DNA from: Streptomyces sp. DH41
GTDB taxonomy: Bacteria; Actinomycetota; Actinomycetes; Streptomycetales; Streptomycetaceae
Assembly (NCBI RefSeq): GCF_029813785.1
Contig: NZ_JARVKY010000019.1
Location: forward strand, 1-64,000
Length of the DNA stretch: 64,000 nucleotides
Direction: 5' to 3'
Below are positions 25,350 through 32,975 of this stretch, in pieces. The notes under the pieces were generated by a model. That model had not been told where the DNA came from. It did not search any database and saw only the letters and a list, made by a program, of their open reading frames with translations. The translations under genes and the position numbers were made by a program. Positions within the stretch are counted from its first letter, which is position 1. Each line of letters begins with the position of its first letter.

Positions 25350-26699
25350 CTACAGAGGCGGCTGTGCGGGCGCCGGCCCCAGGGTGGTCGTGCCGGGTGC
25401 CGTGCGGTGTCCGAGGCCGGTGCGATAGGCGTCGAGGGCCGCCTCCACGCGGCCGGTGCGGCGCAGCAGATCGCCGAGGAGCCGGCACAGGTCGGCCAGG
25501 TCGCCGGCGGCTCCGGCCCGCTCCAGCAGGCTCAGGGCACGCACGTAGTGCTCCTCGGCGGCCTCGGTGTCCCGGGCGTCCTCGGCGATGATGCCGAGCA
25601 GGCGGTGCGCGCCCGCGGAGTGCACGGCGCCGCGTTCGGAGGAGAGGTCGTCCAGGACGCCGTGCAGCAGTTCGGCGGCCTCCCCGGACTTGCCGCGCCG
25701 GTGCAGTACGTCGGCCAGCTCGACGGCGACCTGGCTGCTGTAGAGGGCGGCGCGGGTGATGGAGAGCATGCCGAGGGCCTCCCGCATCTCGGCCTCGGCG
25801 CGCCGGAGTTCGCCGTTCTGGGCGCATACGTAGCCGCGCATCCAGTGGCAGTTGGCCAGCTCGGTGCGGAGCTGGAGCGTGCGGTACAGCTCGGCCGCCT
25901 TGGCCAGCGAGGCGTCGGCCTCGGCGAGACGGCCCTCGGCGAGCAGCGTGCGGGCGACCGAGCGGTGCATACGGGCCACCAGGGCGGGGTCACCGGCGCT
26001 GGGGGCGAGGGAGAGGGCGAGCTCGGCGGCCTGTGCGGCGCGCGCCTGCGCGCCCATGTCCATGTACGGGCCGATGGCGCTGGCGTAGAGCATCAGCAGC
26101 GCGTCGGGGTCGTGCAGGCCGCCGCGGTTGAGCTCGTCGAGGGTGGACTCGAGGAGGTAGACGGCGTAGCGGATTTCGCCGGCGAGGTAGTGGGCGAGGG
26201 CGCGTCCGCGCAGGGCGGGGACACGGGCGGGCAGCGGGGCTCCGGCGTCGGCGAGGCACTGCTCGGCCCGCTCGAAGTAGCTCCGGCCGGTGACCAGTTC
26301 GCCGGTCTCCACCGCGCACTCCCCGAGGCCCAGCAGCGCGGCGGACCGCTCCTCGGGCAGCTCGTACGCCTCGGCCTCGGCGAGCAGCTCGGCGTACTGC
26401 CCGGCCGCCCGTTCGGCGCCCTCGGTGGCGAGCGTGCGCTGCGCCTCGGTGAGCCTCAGCCGCAGGTCGGTGGCGAGCCGCGCCGGACGCCCGGTGGCCA
26501 GCTCCTCGTAGCCGACGCCGAGCCGCTCGGCGAGGTGCCGCAGCGCCTCGTCGGAGGGGCGGACGCGGCCGGCCTCCAGGGTGGAGATGTAGGCGGGCGT
26601 GTAGGCCGGTTCCGCGAGCTGGCGCTGGGTCATCCCGCGCTCGGCCCGCAGCCGCTGCACCCGGCGCCCGATGACCTCCCGGCCGTCACGGTCCCCCAC
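25350..26699 (-). CDS. XRE-family regulator with C-terminal TPR domain
   Basis: 449 aa from the GTG at 26699, chosen because AGGGGGAG lies 6 nt upstream; a start 13 codons earlier is possible. XRE helix-turn-helix at 10-66 (IGRRVQRLRAERGMTQRQLAE, YISTLEAGRVRPSDEAL), then about 370 residues of helix-turn-helix TPR repeats (for example TGRSYFERAEQCLADAG, GRLAEADASLAKAAELY). This is the architecture of peptide-sensing RRNPP-type regulators and of several Streptomyces development regulators. It is divergent from a 60-codon secreted peptide gene, with palindromes between them. That makes peptide-responsive control possible, though unproven. Confidence 0.9.
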   Translation of the reverse strand: MGDRDGREVIGRRVQRLRAERGMTQRQLAEPAYTPAYISTLEAGRVRPSDEALRHLAERLGVGYEELATGRPARLATDLRLRLTEAQRTLATEGAERAAGQYAELLAEAEAYELPEERSAALLGLGECAVETGELVTGRSYFERAEQCLADAGAPLPARVPALRGRALAHYLAGEIRYAVYLLESTLDELNRGGLHDPDALLMLYASAIGPYMDMGAQARAAQAAELALSLAPSAGDPALVARMHRSVARTLLAEGRLAEADASLAKAAELYRTLQLRTELANCHWMRGYVCAQNGELRRAEAEMREALGMLSITRAALYSSQVAVELADVLHRRGKSGEAAELLHGVLDDLSSERGAVHSAGAHRLLGIIAEDARDTEAAEEHYVRALSLLERAGAAGDLADLCRLLGDLLRRTGRVEAALDAYRTGLGHRTAPGTTTLGPAPAQPPL

Positions 26700-26747
26700 T
26701 GCCAACTCCCCCTGTGGCTCTTGCCGTTCCACTCCCACGGCTCTAGG

Positions 26748-26774
26748 TTAAACCGCGGGTTAAGCGCGCTTAAC
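26748..26774. promoter_or_regulatory. Operator-like TTAA repeats with 16-bp perfect palindrome
   Basis: GTTAAGCGCGCTTAAC at 26759-26774 is a perfect palindrome. A third TTAA at 26748-26751 makes a second near-palindrome around CCGCGG. These lie between the XRE-TPR gene and the divergent small peptide gene, in the only A/T-rich patch nearby. The XRE-TPR protein is the natural candidate to bind here. Confidence 0.6.
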
Positions 26775-26815
26775 AGCGCTTGGCGCCATTCCCGTCCCCT
26801 CCGCAGAAGGACGCC

Positions 26816-26998
26816 GTGCCCGGACGCGCCCGCACCACCGAACGTTACGCCAGAGCCCTCGCCGCCGCCGTCGTCGCCGTGGCCTGCCTGCTGCTGGCCG
26901 CGAACGCGGGACCGACGGACACGGCACACCCGCCGGTGCCCGCACCGACGGAGGACATCACCTCGGACAGGGACTCACTGGCCACGGTGGACCCCTAG
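26816..26998 (+). CDS. Short secreted or membrane-anchored peptide
   Basis: 60 aa from the GTG at 26816, which follows GAAGGAC. The basic N-terminus (VPGRARTTERYAR) and hydrophobic core (about 14-27, ALAAAVVAVACLLLAA) form a signal-peptide-like segment. It is followed by a 32-residue acidic, Pro/Thr/Asp-rich tail (TDTAHPPVPAP..., ending TVDP). No known family. It is divergent from the XRE-TPR regulator across a shared palindromic region, so co-regulation is likely. It could be a signalling peptide precursor or simply a small membrane protein. Confidence that it is translated is moderate. Confidence 0.6.
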   Translation: MPGRARTTERYARALAAAVVAVACLLLAANAGPTDTAHPPVPAPTEDITSDRDSLATVDP

Positions 26999-27040
26999 CG
27001 GCGCGAACCGGGCAGGAAGTGACTCGGCCCTGCCGGGAGC

Positions 27041-27236
27041 GGGACCGGGACCGGACCGGGACCCACCCGGGACCGGGACCGGGCCAAGACCGGGACCGGA
27101 CCGGGTCAGGGACCGGACCGGGTCAGGGACCGGACCGGGTCAGGGACCGGACCGGGCCAGGATCAGGGACCGGGCCAGGATCAGGGACCGGGCCAGGATC
27201 GAGGCGGAGGCCGGGAGCGGGACCGACCAGGCCGGG
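27041..27236. repeat. GC-rich tandem repeat, about 17-bp unit GGGACCGGACCGGGTCA
   Basis: Four close copies (about 27094-27160) flanked by degenerate GGGACCGGGCCAGGATCA variants fill the 305-bp gap 26999-27303 between the peptide gene and the convergent unknown gene. Nothing else is recognisable there. Confidence 0.8.
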
Positions 27237-27303
27237 CCAGGGGCCGGGATCGGGGCGGAGGCCGGGTCCGGAAGGGGTCCGGGCGGGTCCGGGCGGGTCC
27301 GGC

Positions 27304-28395
27304 TCAGCCCTGGGTCTGCAACCGGCTCAGTTCCCGCCGCACATGGTCCAGCGCGCCCTCGCGCGGGCCGGGCACCCGGCCCCGCAACGCGGCGAGCGCC
27401 GCACCCAGTTCCCGGGCCCGTCCGGCGTCGCGGACCTGCCCCCACTGGTGATGGGCCCGGTCGACGGCCGCCTCCACCGCGGGCGCCTGAGGCGGCTGCC
27501 CCGCGCCCAGGCGGGCCTCGGCCACCGTCAGCCACGCCCGGCAGCTGCGCGCCGGATCCCCCGCGAACATCGCCAGGTCGGCCCGGACCTCCGTCCAGTG
27601 CAGCGCGTCCTCGGAGGCGGGCCCGTGCGCGTCGGCGGCGGCCCGCTCGTGCCGGGCGGCGAGCGCGTCGGCGTCCGCGTGCCGCCCGGACTGCACGGCG
27701 GCGGCGATGACCGCGTGCGGGTCGCCCGCCACCGGCCCGGGCGCCGTCAGTACCAGGTCCGGACCGGCGTGCCCGCCGCTTCCCGTCCCGTTCCCCGCGC
27801 CCTCGGCCGCGCCCCGGGCCAGCGCCTGCTCGTGCAGCTGGTCCGGCGGCGGCCGGTGCCCGCTGCGCAGGATCGTCGCGACGGCACGCATGTACGACGG
27901 CGTGGCCACCGTCCGCCGCGAGGGCGGCGGTGCGATGCGCCCGTAGACGGCGTTGTTGCGCCCGGAGTCCAGTGGGTTCGCCCGCAGCCACTGCCAGGTC
28001 TCCTGGTCGGCGTGCAGGTCGAGCAGCAGCGTCGTCGCGCCGCTCGGCCGCAGCCGCAGTTCCTCGCGGATCCAGTGCCAGGGCAGGGCGGTGTAGCGGA
28101 CGGTCGCCGGTGTCGTGCGGGCCAGCGCCAGATGCGGCAGGCGCTGACGGCGGTCCAGCTGGAGCTGCCCGGCGACGTAGACGGTCAGCGGCCCGGGGGC
28201 CGCCGCGGCGGCGCGCAGCCGGGTGAGGACGGCCTGCGGCTCCAGCGGGTCGGCGAGCTCGACCACGTTCGCGGTGTCGGTTCCGGAGAGCACGGCGGGC
28301 GGCACGGCCGCGAGTACGGGAAGCACGGAGGCGGCGTCCACCAGGCACCCCCGGCCCACGGGCGACGCCGCGAGCAGCAGCACGGTTCCGGGCAT
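27304..28395 (-). CDS. Protein of unknown function
   Basis: 363 aa. The N-terminal half alternates strands and helices (TVLLLAASPVGRGC, GPLTVYVAGQLQLDRR, GATTLLLDLHADQETWQWL), like an alpha/beta domain. A Gly/Ala-rich linker lies at about 195-215. The C-terminal third is helical with AVIAAAVQSGRHADADALAARHERAAADAHGPASEDALHWTEVRADLAMFAGDP, which resembles TPR-like helices as in sensors of cell signalling. I could not assign a family. Its start is 64 bp from the stop of the membrane phosphatase gene upstream on the same strand, suggesting an operon. Confidence 0.75.
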   Translation of the reverse strand: MPGTVLLLAASPVGRGCLVDAASVLPVLAAVPPAVLSGTDTANVVELADPLEPQAVLTRLRAAAAAPGPLTVYVAGQLQLDRRQRLPHLALARTTPATVRYTALPWHWIREELRLRPSGATTLLLDLHADQETWQWLRANPLDSGRNNAVYGRIAPPPSRRTVATPSYMRAVATILRSGHRPPPDQLHEQALARGAAEGAGNGTGSGGHAGPDLVLTAPGPVAGDPHAVIAAAVQSGRHADADALAARHERAAADAHGPASEDALHWTEVRADLAMFAGDPARSCRAWLTVAEARLGAGQPPQAPAVEAAVDRAHHQWGQVRDAGRARELGAALAALRGRVPGPREGALDHVRRELSRLQTQG

Positions 28396-28459
28396 GTCCC
28401 CTCCCCCTGTCGATCACGTACCGCAGCACCGTAACCGCTGCGGCTGCGACGCGGGGCAC

Positions 28460-29701
28460 TCAGCCGCCCGTTGTCCCTCTCCGGCGACGTACCGCGAAGA
28501 CCGTGGTGTCGTCGGCCACCCGCCCCCGGCAGTGCCGCAGCGTGCCGTCCCGTACCAGGGTCACCAGCCGCTGCGGCGCGGTGCTCCGAGGGTCGGCGGA
28601 GAGGGCGCGGGAGACGTCCTCGGCGTGCTGGTAGAAGCAGCCCTCGGGGTCGCGGGCCTCGGTCACCCCGTCGGTGACCAGCAGCAGTGTCTCGTCCGCG
28701 GCGAGCGCCAGCCGATGCACCGACGGCACCTGCCGGCCGGGGACGAGGTCGCCCATGCCCAGCGGCAGCCCGCCCACGACCGGCAGGTACCGCACCCCGC
28801 CGGGGCCGACCGCCAGCGGGGGTTCGTGGCCGAAGACGACGACGTCCACCGCGTCCGGCAGTTCCTCCGAGAAGCCGACCAGTACGGCGGTGGCGAAACG
28901 GTCGCCGTCGGACCGGCCGAGGGCCGCGGTGTGCGCGCGGTGGCGCACCATACGGATCTCCAGGCGCTCGGCGACCGTCGCGAGGTCCGGCTCGTGGTAA
29001 CCGGCCTCGCGGAAGCTGCTGAGCAGCGCGGCCGCCGCCTCCACCGCGCCCAGCCCCTTGCCCTGCACATCGCCTACGAGGACGCGGGTGCCGTGCGGGC
29101 CGGGCTGGATGTCGTAGAAGTCGCCGCCGACGCGGGCCTCGGTGTCCGCGGAGAGGTAGACGGCGGCGTGGTCGAGGCCGCCGAAGCCCACCGGGAGCGG
29201 GCGCAGCACGGTGCGGCGCGTGGTGTCGGCGATGTCCCGCATGTGCAGCATGCGCTGCTCGCCGCCGACCCGGAGCGCGGTGGCCAGCACGGCGATCAGC
29301 CCGCCGAGGACGACGAGGATCAGCCCGGGGAGCCCGGTCTCGTCGCGGTGCTGCCAGGTGGTGTCGGCCAGGACGTAGACGCCGACGGCGACCACCGCGT
29401 ACGCGGCCGTGGTCCACACCCCGCAGATCGCGGCGGCCGCGCCGGGCACGAGCACGATCCAGGCGATGATCTCGAACGCGCCGGTGGTGATGTCGGTCGC
29501 GGTGATACCGACCAGCAGGAGCAGCGGGAACAGCCAGGCGACGCTGTGGCCGCGCACGCTGAGCAGCTCGTGCCGGGACACGGCGTCGCCCCGGCCGGCG
29601 GCGTGGACGAGCCGGCCGAACAGCCGCCACCGGCCGCGCACCGGCCTGCGGTCGCGACCCCTCACGGGGCCCAGCGAAACACGCGTCCCCACGGCCCGCA
29701 T
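28460..29701 (-). CDS. Membrane-bound PP2C (SpoIIE family) phosphatase
   Basis: 413 aa. About five hydrophobic segments lie between residues 52 and 148 (VAWLFPLLLLVGITATDITTG, AWIVLVPGAAAAICGVW, YAVVAVGVYVLAD, PGLILVVLGGLIAVLATAL). After a short helical linker comes a PP2C phosphatase domain (~170-405) with the metal sites GGDFYD, GDVQGKG, VTDGVTEAR and ADDTTVFAV. It probably dephosphorylates an anti-anti-sigma factor in response to a membrane signal. No antagonist or anti-sigma gene is adjacent. A second SpoIIE-type phosphatase lies at 3408 and a third at 42013. Confidence 0.9.
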   Translation of the reverse strand: MRAVGTRVSLGPVRGRDRRPVRGRWRLFGRLVHAAGRGDAVSRHELLSVRGHSVAWLFPLLLLVGITATDITTGAFEIIAWIVLVPGAAAAICGVWTTAAYAVVAVGVYVLADTTWQHRDETGLPGLILVVLGGLIAVLATALRVGGEQRMLHMRDIADTTRRTVLRPLPVGFGGLDHAAVYLSADTEARVGGDFYDIQPGPHGTRVLVGDVQGKGLGAVEAAAALLSSFREAGYHEPDLATVAERLEIRMVRHRAHTAALGRSDGDRFATAVLVGFSEELPDAVDVVVFGHEPPLAVGPGGVRYLPVVGGLPLGMGDLVPGRQVPSVHRLALAADETLLLVTDGVTEARDPEGCFYQHAEDVSRALSADPRSTAPQRLVTLVRDGTLRHCRGRVADDTTVFAVRRRRGTTGG

Positions 29702-29769
29702 CCTGACTTGCCGGTCGGCCTGACCGGGTGTGCCCTGGTAGACGGGGGCGAGGCGAGAGGAGTGCTCTC

Positions 29770-30240
29770 ATGGCTCACGCGGTACCGACAGGCGGACCGT
29801 CCACCCGCGCACCGTCCACCGGCACGGGCATGCGCGGGCGTCCGAGGACGCCCGATGTCTTCAGCGAGCGGACCCACCTGGTGGCCAGGTGGACGCTGCT
29901 CGTCGCGGCCGGGCTGGTGTACGGCTACTGGGCCGCGTCCATCCACCGCTTCGGCGGCCCCATCACCGGCTGGAACGTGCTCCTCGGTCTCCTGAGCACG
30001 CTCGGGTTCATCGTGCTCTACGCCGTGGTCCGGGCCGTGGGCCGACGGCTGCCGCGCGAAGGTCACGCGGTGCTGTGGGGCGCGTTCGCGGGCAGCGCGC
30101 TGGGCTTCCTGTACGCGCAGAGCGGCGTCGCCATGTTCACGTGCGTCCTCGTGTCCCTGCTGGTCGGGGCGGGGGTGGCCGGGGCCATGTTCTACCGCTA
30201 CTACACCCACGAGGACGCACGGGGACTCCGCGTCACCTGA
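29770..30240 (+). CDS. Integral membrane protein, unknown function
   Basis: 156 aa from the ATG at 29770, which follows GAGAGGAG. After a ~38-residue polar N-terminus there are four membrane helices: about 42-58 (TLLVAAGLVYGYWAASI), 69-86 (LLGLLSTLGFIVLYAVV), 97-115 and 118-137 (MFTCVLVSLLVGAGVAGAM). It ends YRYYTHEDARGLRVT. No motif recognised. Divergent from the phosphatase gene across a short gap. Confidence 0.78.
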   Translation: MAHAVPTGGPSTRAPSTGTGMRGRPRTPDVFSERTHLVARWTLLVAAGLVYGYWAASIHRFGGPITGWNVLLGLLSTLGFIVLYAVVRAVGRRLPREGHAVLWGAFAGSALGFLYAQSGVAMFTCVLVSLLVGAGVAGAMFYRYYTHEDARGLRVT

Positions 30241-30299
30241 CGGCCCGCGCGACCGGGACGGGAACGGCACCGCACGCCACGGCCGGTGGAGGGCGACGG

Positions 30300-30390
30300 G
30301 CGGTACGCGGCGCCACCGGCGGTAGGCGACCACCGGCGGTACGCGGCGCCACCGGCGGTACGCGGCGCCACCGGCGATAGGCGACCACCG
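30300..30390. repeat. Tandem repeat alternating 19- and 17-bp units
   Basis: Units GCGGTACGCGGCGCCACCG (19 bp, three copies) alternate with GCGGTAGGCGACCACCG (17 bp, two copies). The array lies between two membrane-protein genes on the + strand. The frame is open through it, but I read it as non-coding. Confidence 0.75.
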
Positions 30391-30513
30391 GCGGCGCGCG
30401 CTCGCTCGCCCGGGGCCGCCCGCCACCGGGCGTGGCGCCCGTTCGGTTCGTCCCGGGGGCCATATGCAGTCACGCCGGTCGCCCGGCCCGCTCCCGGCGC
30501 CTTGCCTGGGAGG

Positions 30514-31440
30514 GTGCCCCCACGTCTTCGGAGCGCCCTCTCGGCCGTCCTGATCGCCCTCGCCTGCCTGGCCGTACCGTTCGGCACGCTGGCGGGCTGG
30601 GTGGCGTACGGGCTGACCGACCCCGGGCGGTACGTCGCCGCGACGGCGCCGCTCGCCGACGATCCGGACGTACGGGACGCGGTCGCCGACGCGGTGGGCG
30701 ACGGGGTCGTGGAGGAGGTCGCGGCCGGCCCCCTGAACGATGCCGTGCGGCTCTTCGCGCAGGACGCGGCACGGTCGTTCACCCGGACCGAGGCGTTCCG
30801 GGAAGGCTGGGACGCGGCCAACCGCGCCGTCCACGGCGCCGTGCTGCGCGCCCTGCGGGACGACCGGGCGGCCGGCCGCGCGGTCACCGTCGACCTGGCC
30901 CCCGTCACCGCCCGCGTCAAGGACCGGCTCGCCGAGGACAACGTGCCCTTCGCGCGGCGCATCCCGGTCCGGCACACCGCGGTCACCGTGCTCCCGGCCC
31001 ACCAGGCGGACCGGCTCAGGAAGGGCTACCACGTGCTCGACGTCGCCGCCTTCTGGCTGCCGCTCGCCGCCGTCCTCTTCGCGGTGACCGGCATCGCCGT
31101 CGCCGCCCGCCGCCGACGCGCCCTCACGGCCGCCGGGATCGGCACCGCCCTCGGCGGGGCGCTGCTCGTCCTCGCCGTCGTGGTCGGCCGCCGGCTCACC
31201 GTGACCGAACTCCCCGACGCGGTGGAGGGCGCGGTGGACGGCCCGGCCGCGGGCGCCGTCTACGACGCCCTCACCGAGACCCTGCGCACGGCCTCCTGGC
31301 TGCTGGTCGGTCTCGGCCTCACGGTCGCCCTGGCCTCCTGGCTCACCGGCCGGTACGGACATCTGCTGCGCCGCCGCCGGGCACCCGCGGGAGCCCCCGC
31401 CGACCCGGCGCCGACCAGGCCGACGCGGGCCCGGTTCTGA
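30514..31440 (+). CDS. Integral membrane protein with large extracytoplasmic loop
   Basis: 308 aa if started at the GTG at 30514; the start is uncertain because no well-placed ribosome site is seen, and a TTG four codons earlier is an alternative. Helix 1 is about 6-28 (LSAVLIALACLAVPFGTLAGW). A ~150-residue loop with helices follows (DDPDVRDAVADAVGDGVVEEVA, EAFREGWDAANRAVHGAVLRAL). Three further helices lie in the C-terminal third, ending in a basic Pro/Arg-rich tail. Proteins of this shape are annotated only as integral membrane proteins in actinomycetes. No partner gene indicated. Confidence 0.75.
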   Translation: MPPRLRSALSAVLIALACLAVPFGTLAGWVAYGLTDPGRYVAATAPLADDPDVRDAVADAVGDGVVEEVAAGPLNDAVRLFAQDAARSFTRTEAFREGWDAANRAVHGAVLRALRDDRAAGRAVTVDLAPVTARVKDRLAEDNVPFARRIPVRHTAVTVLPAHQADRLRKGYHVLDVAAFWLPLAAVLFAVTGIAVAARRRRALTAAGIGTALGGALLVLAVVVGRRLTVTELPDAVEGAVDGPAAGAVYDALTETLRTASWLLVGLGLTVALASWLTGRYGHLLRRRRAPAGAPADPAPTRPTRARF

Positions 31441-31504
31441 GAGAGAGCGGAGCGCCGCTATTCCCTTGGCCGTGTCCGTGGCCCGGCGGCTGAGGTCGCC
31501 GACC

Positions 31505-31732
31505 ATGTCCGAGACAACGACCCCGTGGCGCCCCACCGGTCCCGAGGAGCTGGCCCTGGTAGAGGCCTCCGACCGAGCGGTCGGCACCGGGTTCCTGGAG
31601 CGCTGTCCGGTCCGCCGGGCCGGCGGCGAGACGATCCTTGAGCTGTGGGTTCCGGCGGCGGAGCTGGAGGAGTTCAACCGGTACATCGTGGGGCGCATCG
31701 AGGTGGTCCGGGAGTTCCACGCGCGGGCGTAA
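31505..31732 (+). CDS. Small conserved protein, unknown function
   Basis: 75 aa from the ATG at 31505. Soluble, no signal. The N-terminal WRPTGPEELALVEAS and C-terminal LEEFNRYIVGRIEVVREFHA resemble the short actinobacterial proteins often labelled ADP-ribosylation/crystallin J1, a name with no demonstrated function. The ribosome site is poor. It lies 64 bp after the membrane-protein gene. Moderate confidence that it is real, supported by codon bias and that resemblance. Confidence 0.6.
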   Translation: MSETTTPWRPTGPEELALVEASDRAVGTGFLERCPVRRAGGETILELWVPAAELEEFNRYIVGRIEVVREFHARA

Positions 31733-31930
31733 AGCCCGTGCGCAACTTTCGGCACCCGTCGTCCGTCTTTGAGGGAGGGTGCGCCATCGCGCAGGGCGGG
31801 CACCGCGCGGGACGGTCCCGCAGGCAGGCACCACGCAGGCCGATACCGCGCACGCCGGCGCCACACGGGCAGGCGTCGCACAGGCAGGCGTCACAGGCAG
31901 GCACCGCACCCGCGAGCGAAGGACCGGGAC

Positions 31931-32950
31931 TTGAACACGGACACCGACACGGCGACCGGTGAGTGGGCGGGCTCCCGCGAGCGGCCGACCGCCCGCCGCA
32001 CCGGGCGGCGGTTCGGGGCCTGGTGCGCGGGGCTGCTGTTCGCCGGGGTGAGCGTGGTCGTCGGCTGCCGTGTCGCCGACACCGACGGCGTCACCCCCGT
32101 ACCGCAGCTGCTCGCCTTCCTGCCCTGGCTGCTCGTGCCGACCGGCGCCGCGCTGCTGCTGACGCTGCTCGCCCGGTGGTGGACCGGCGCGGTGTGGGGT
32201 GTGGCGCTGCTCGGGCTGCTGGCGTGGTTCATCGAGCCGTACGGCAAGACGGGCGACCCCGTCGGGCTGCCCGTCACCGAGCTGAGCGTACTGACCTCGA
32301 ACGTCGAGTTCGGGCAGGGCACCGGCGAGCTGATCTCCGCCGTCCGGCGCGAGAAGCCCGACATCGTATTCGTACAGGAGTGCGAATACGCGTGTGACGC
32401 GGCGCTGCGGCGCGACCTCGCCGCCGACTACCCGCACCGGCAGGCCGTCGAGGGCGGCGGCTCCGAGGGGTCCGTCATCCTGAGCGCGTTCCCGCTCAAG
32501 GCCACCCCCGGCGTCCCCGGCACCATGGGCATGCCCGGCGCCGTCGCCGACGTGCGCGGCCACGCCGTACGGCTCCAGCTCGCCCACCCGATGCCGCCGC
32601 TGCCGGACCAGGTCGGCCTGTGGCGCGAGGAGCTGGACGCCCTGCGCGACGTCGCCGCCGAGGCCCAGGGCAGCGGGACCCCCACCGTCCTCGCCGGCGA
32701 CTTCAACGCCTCCCAGGACCACGCCGCCTTCCGCCGCATCATCGACACGGGGCTGCGCGACGCGGCCCGGCTGTCCGGGGACGACCGTACGGTCACCTGG
32801 CCGGCCCGGACCGCCCCGGCGTTCGGCGTGCAGATCGACCACGTCCTGGTGTCGGAGGACTTCACCGCACGCCGCGCCCGGTTCCTGGACCTGGCGGACA
32901 CCGACCACCGCGCCCTGGTCGTCGACCTCACGCTGCACAGGGCCGGCTGA
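31931..32950 (+). CDS. Endonuclease/exonuclease/phosphatase-fold membrane protein
   Basis: 339 aa from a TTG at 31931; GAAGGA lies upstream at the right distance, and the open frame before it is a low-complexity GCAGGC repeat. Three N-terminal membrane helices (~27-44, 56-76, 83-98) precede an EEP catalytic domain (~112-335): TSNVEFGQGT, FVQECEYACDAALRRDL, GDFNASQDH, QIDHVLVSE and DTDHRALVVDL. The active site would face outside, as in related VanJ-like proteins, which confer teicoplanin resistance by acting on lipid carriers; that parallel is from topology only. Substrate unknown. Confidence 0.85.
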   Translation: MNTDTDTATGEWAGSRERPTARRTGRRFGAWCAGLLFAGVSVVVGCRVADTDGVTPVPQLLAFLPWLLVPTGAALLLTLLARWWTGAVWGVALLGLLAWFIEPYGKTGDPVGLPVTELSVLTSNVEFGQGTGELISAVRREKPDIVFVQECEYACDAALRRDLAADYPHRQAVEGGGSEGSVILSAFPLKATPGVPGTMGMPGAVADVRGHAVRLQLAHPMPPLPDQVGLWREELDALRDVAAEAQGSGTPTVLAGDFNASQDHAAFRRIIDTGLRDAARLSGDDRTVTWPARTAPAFGVQIDHVLVSEDFTARRARFLDLADTDHRALVVDLTLHRAG

Positions 32951-32975
32951 CACCGGCCCCGTGCGCGAGGGGCGC

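Noticed and set aside
30286..30513. N-terminal extension of the 30514 membrane protein through the repeat
   Set aside because: The extension is repetitive, lacks a ribosome site and is unlike coding sequence; however the true start remains uncertain.
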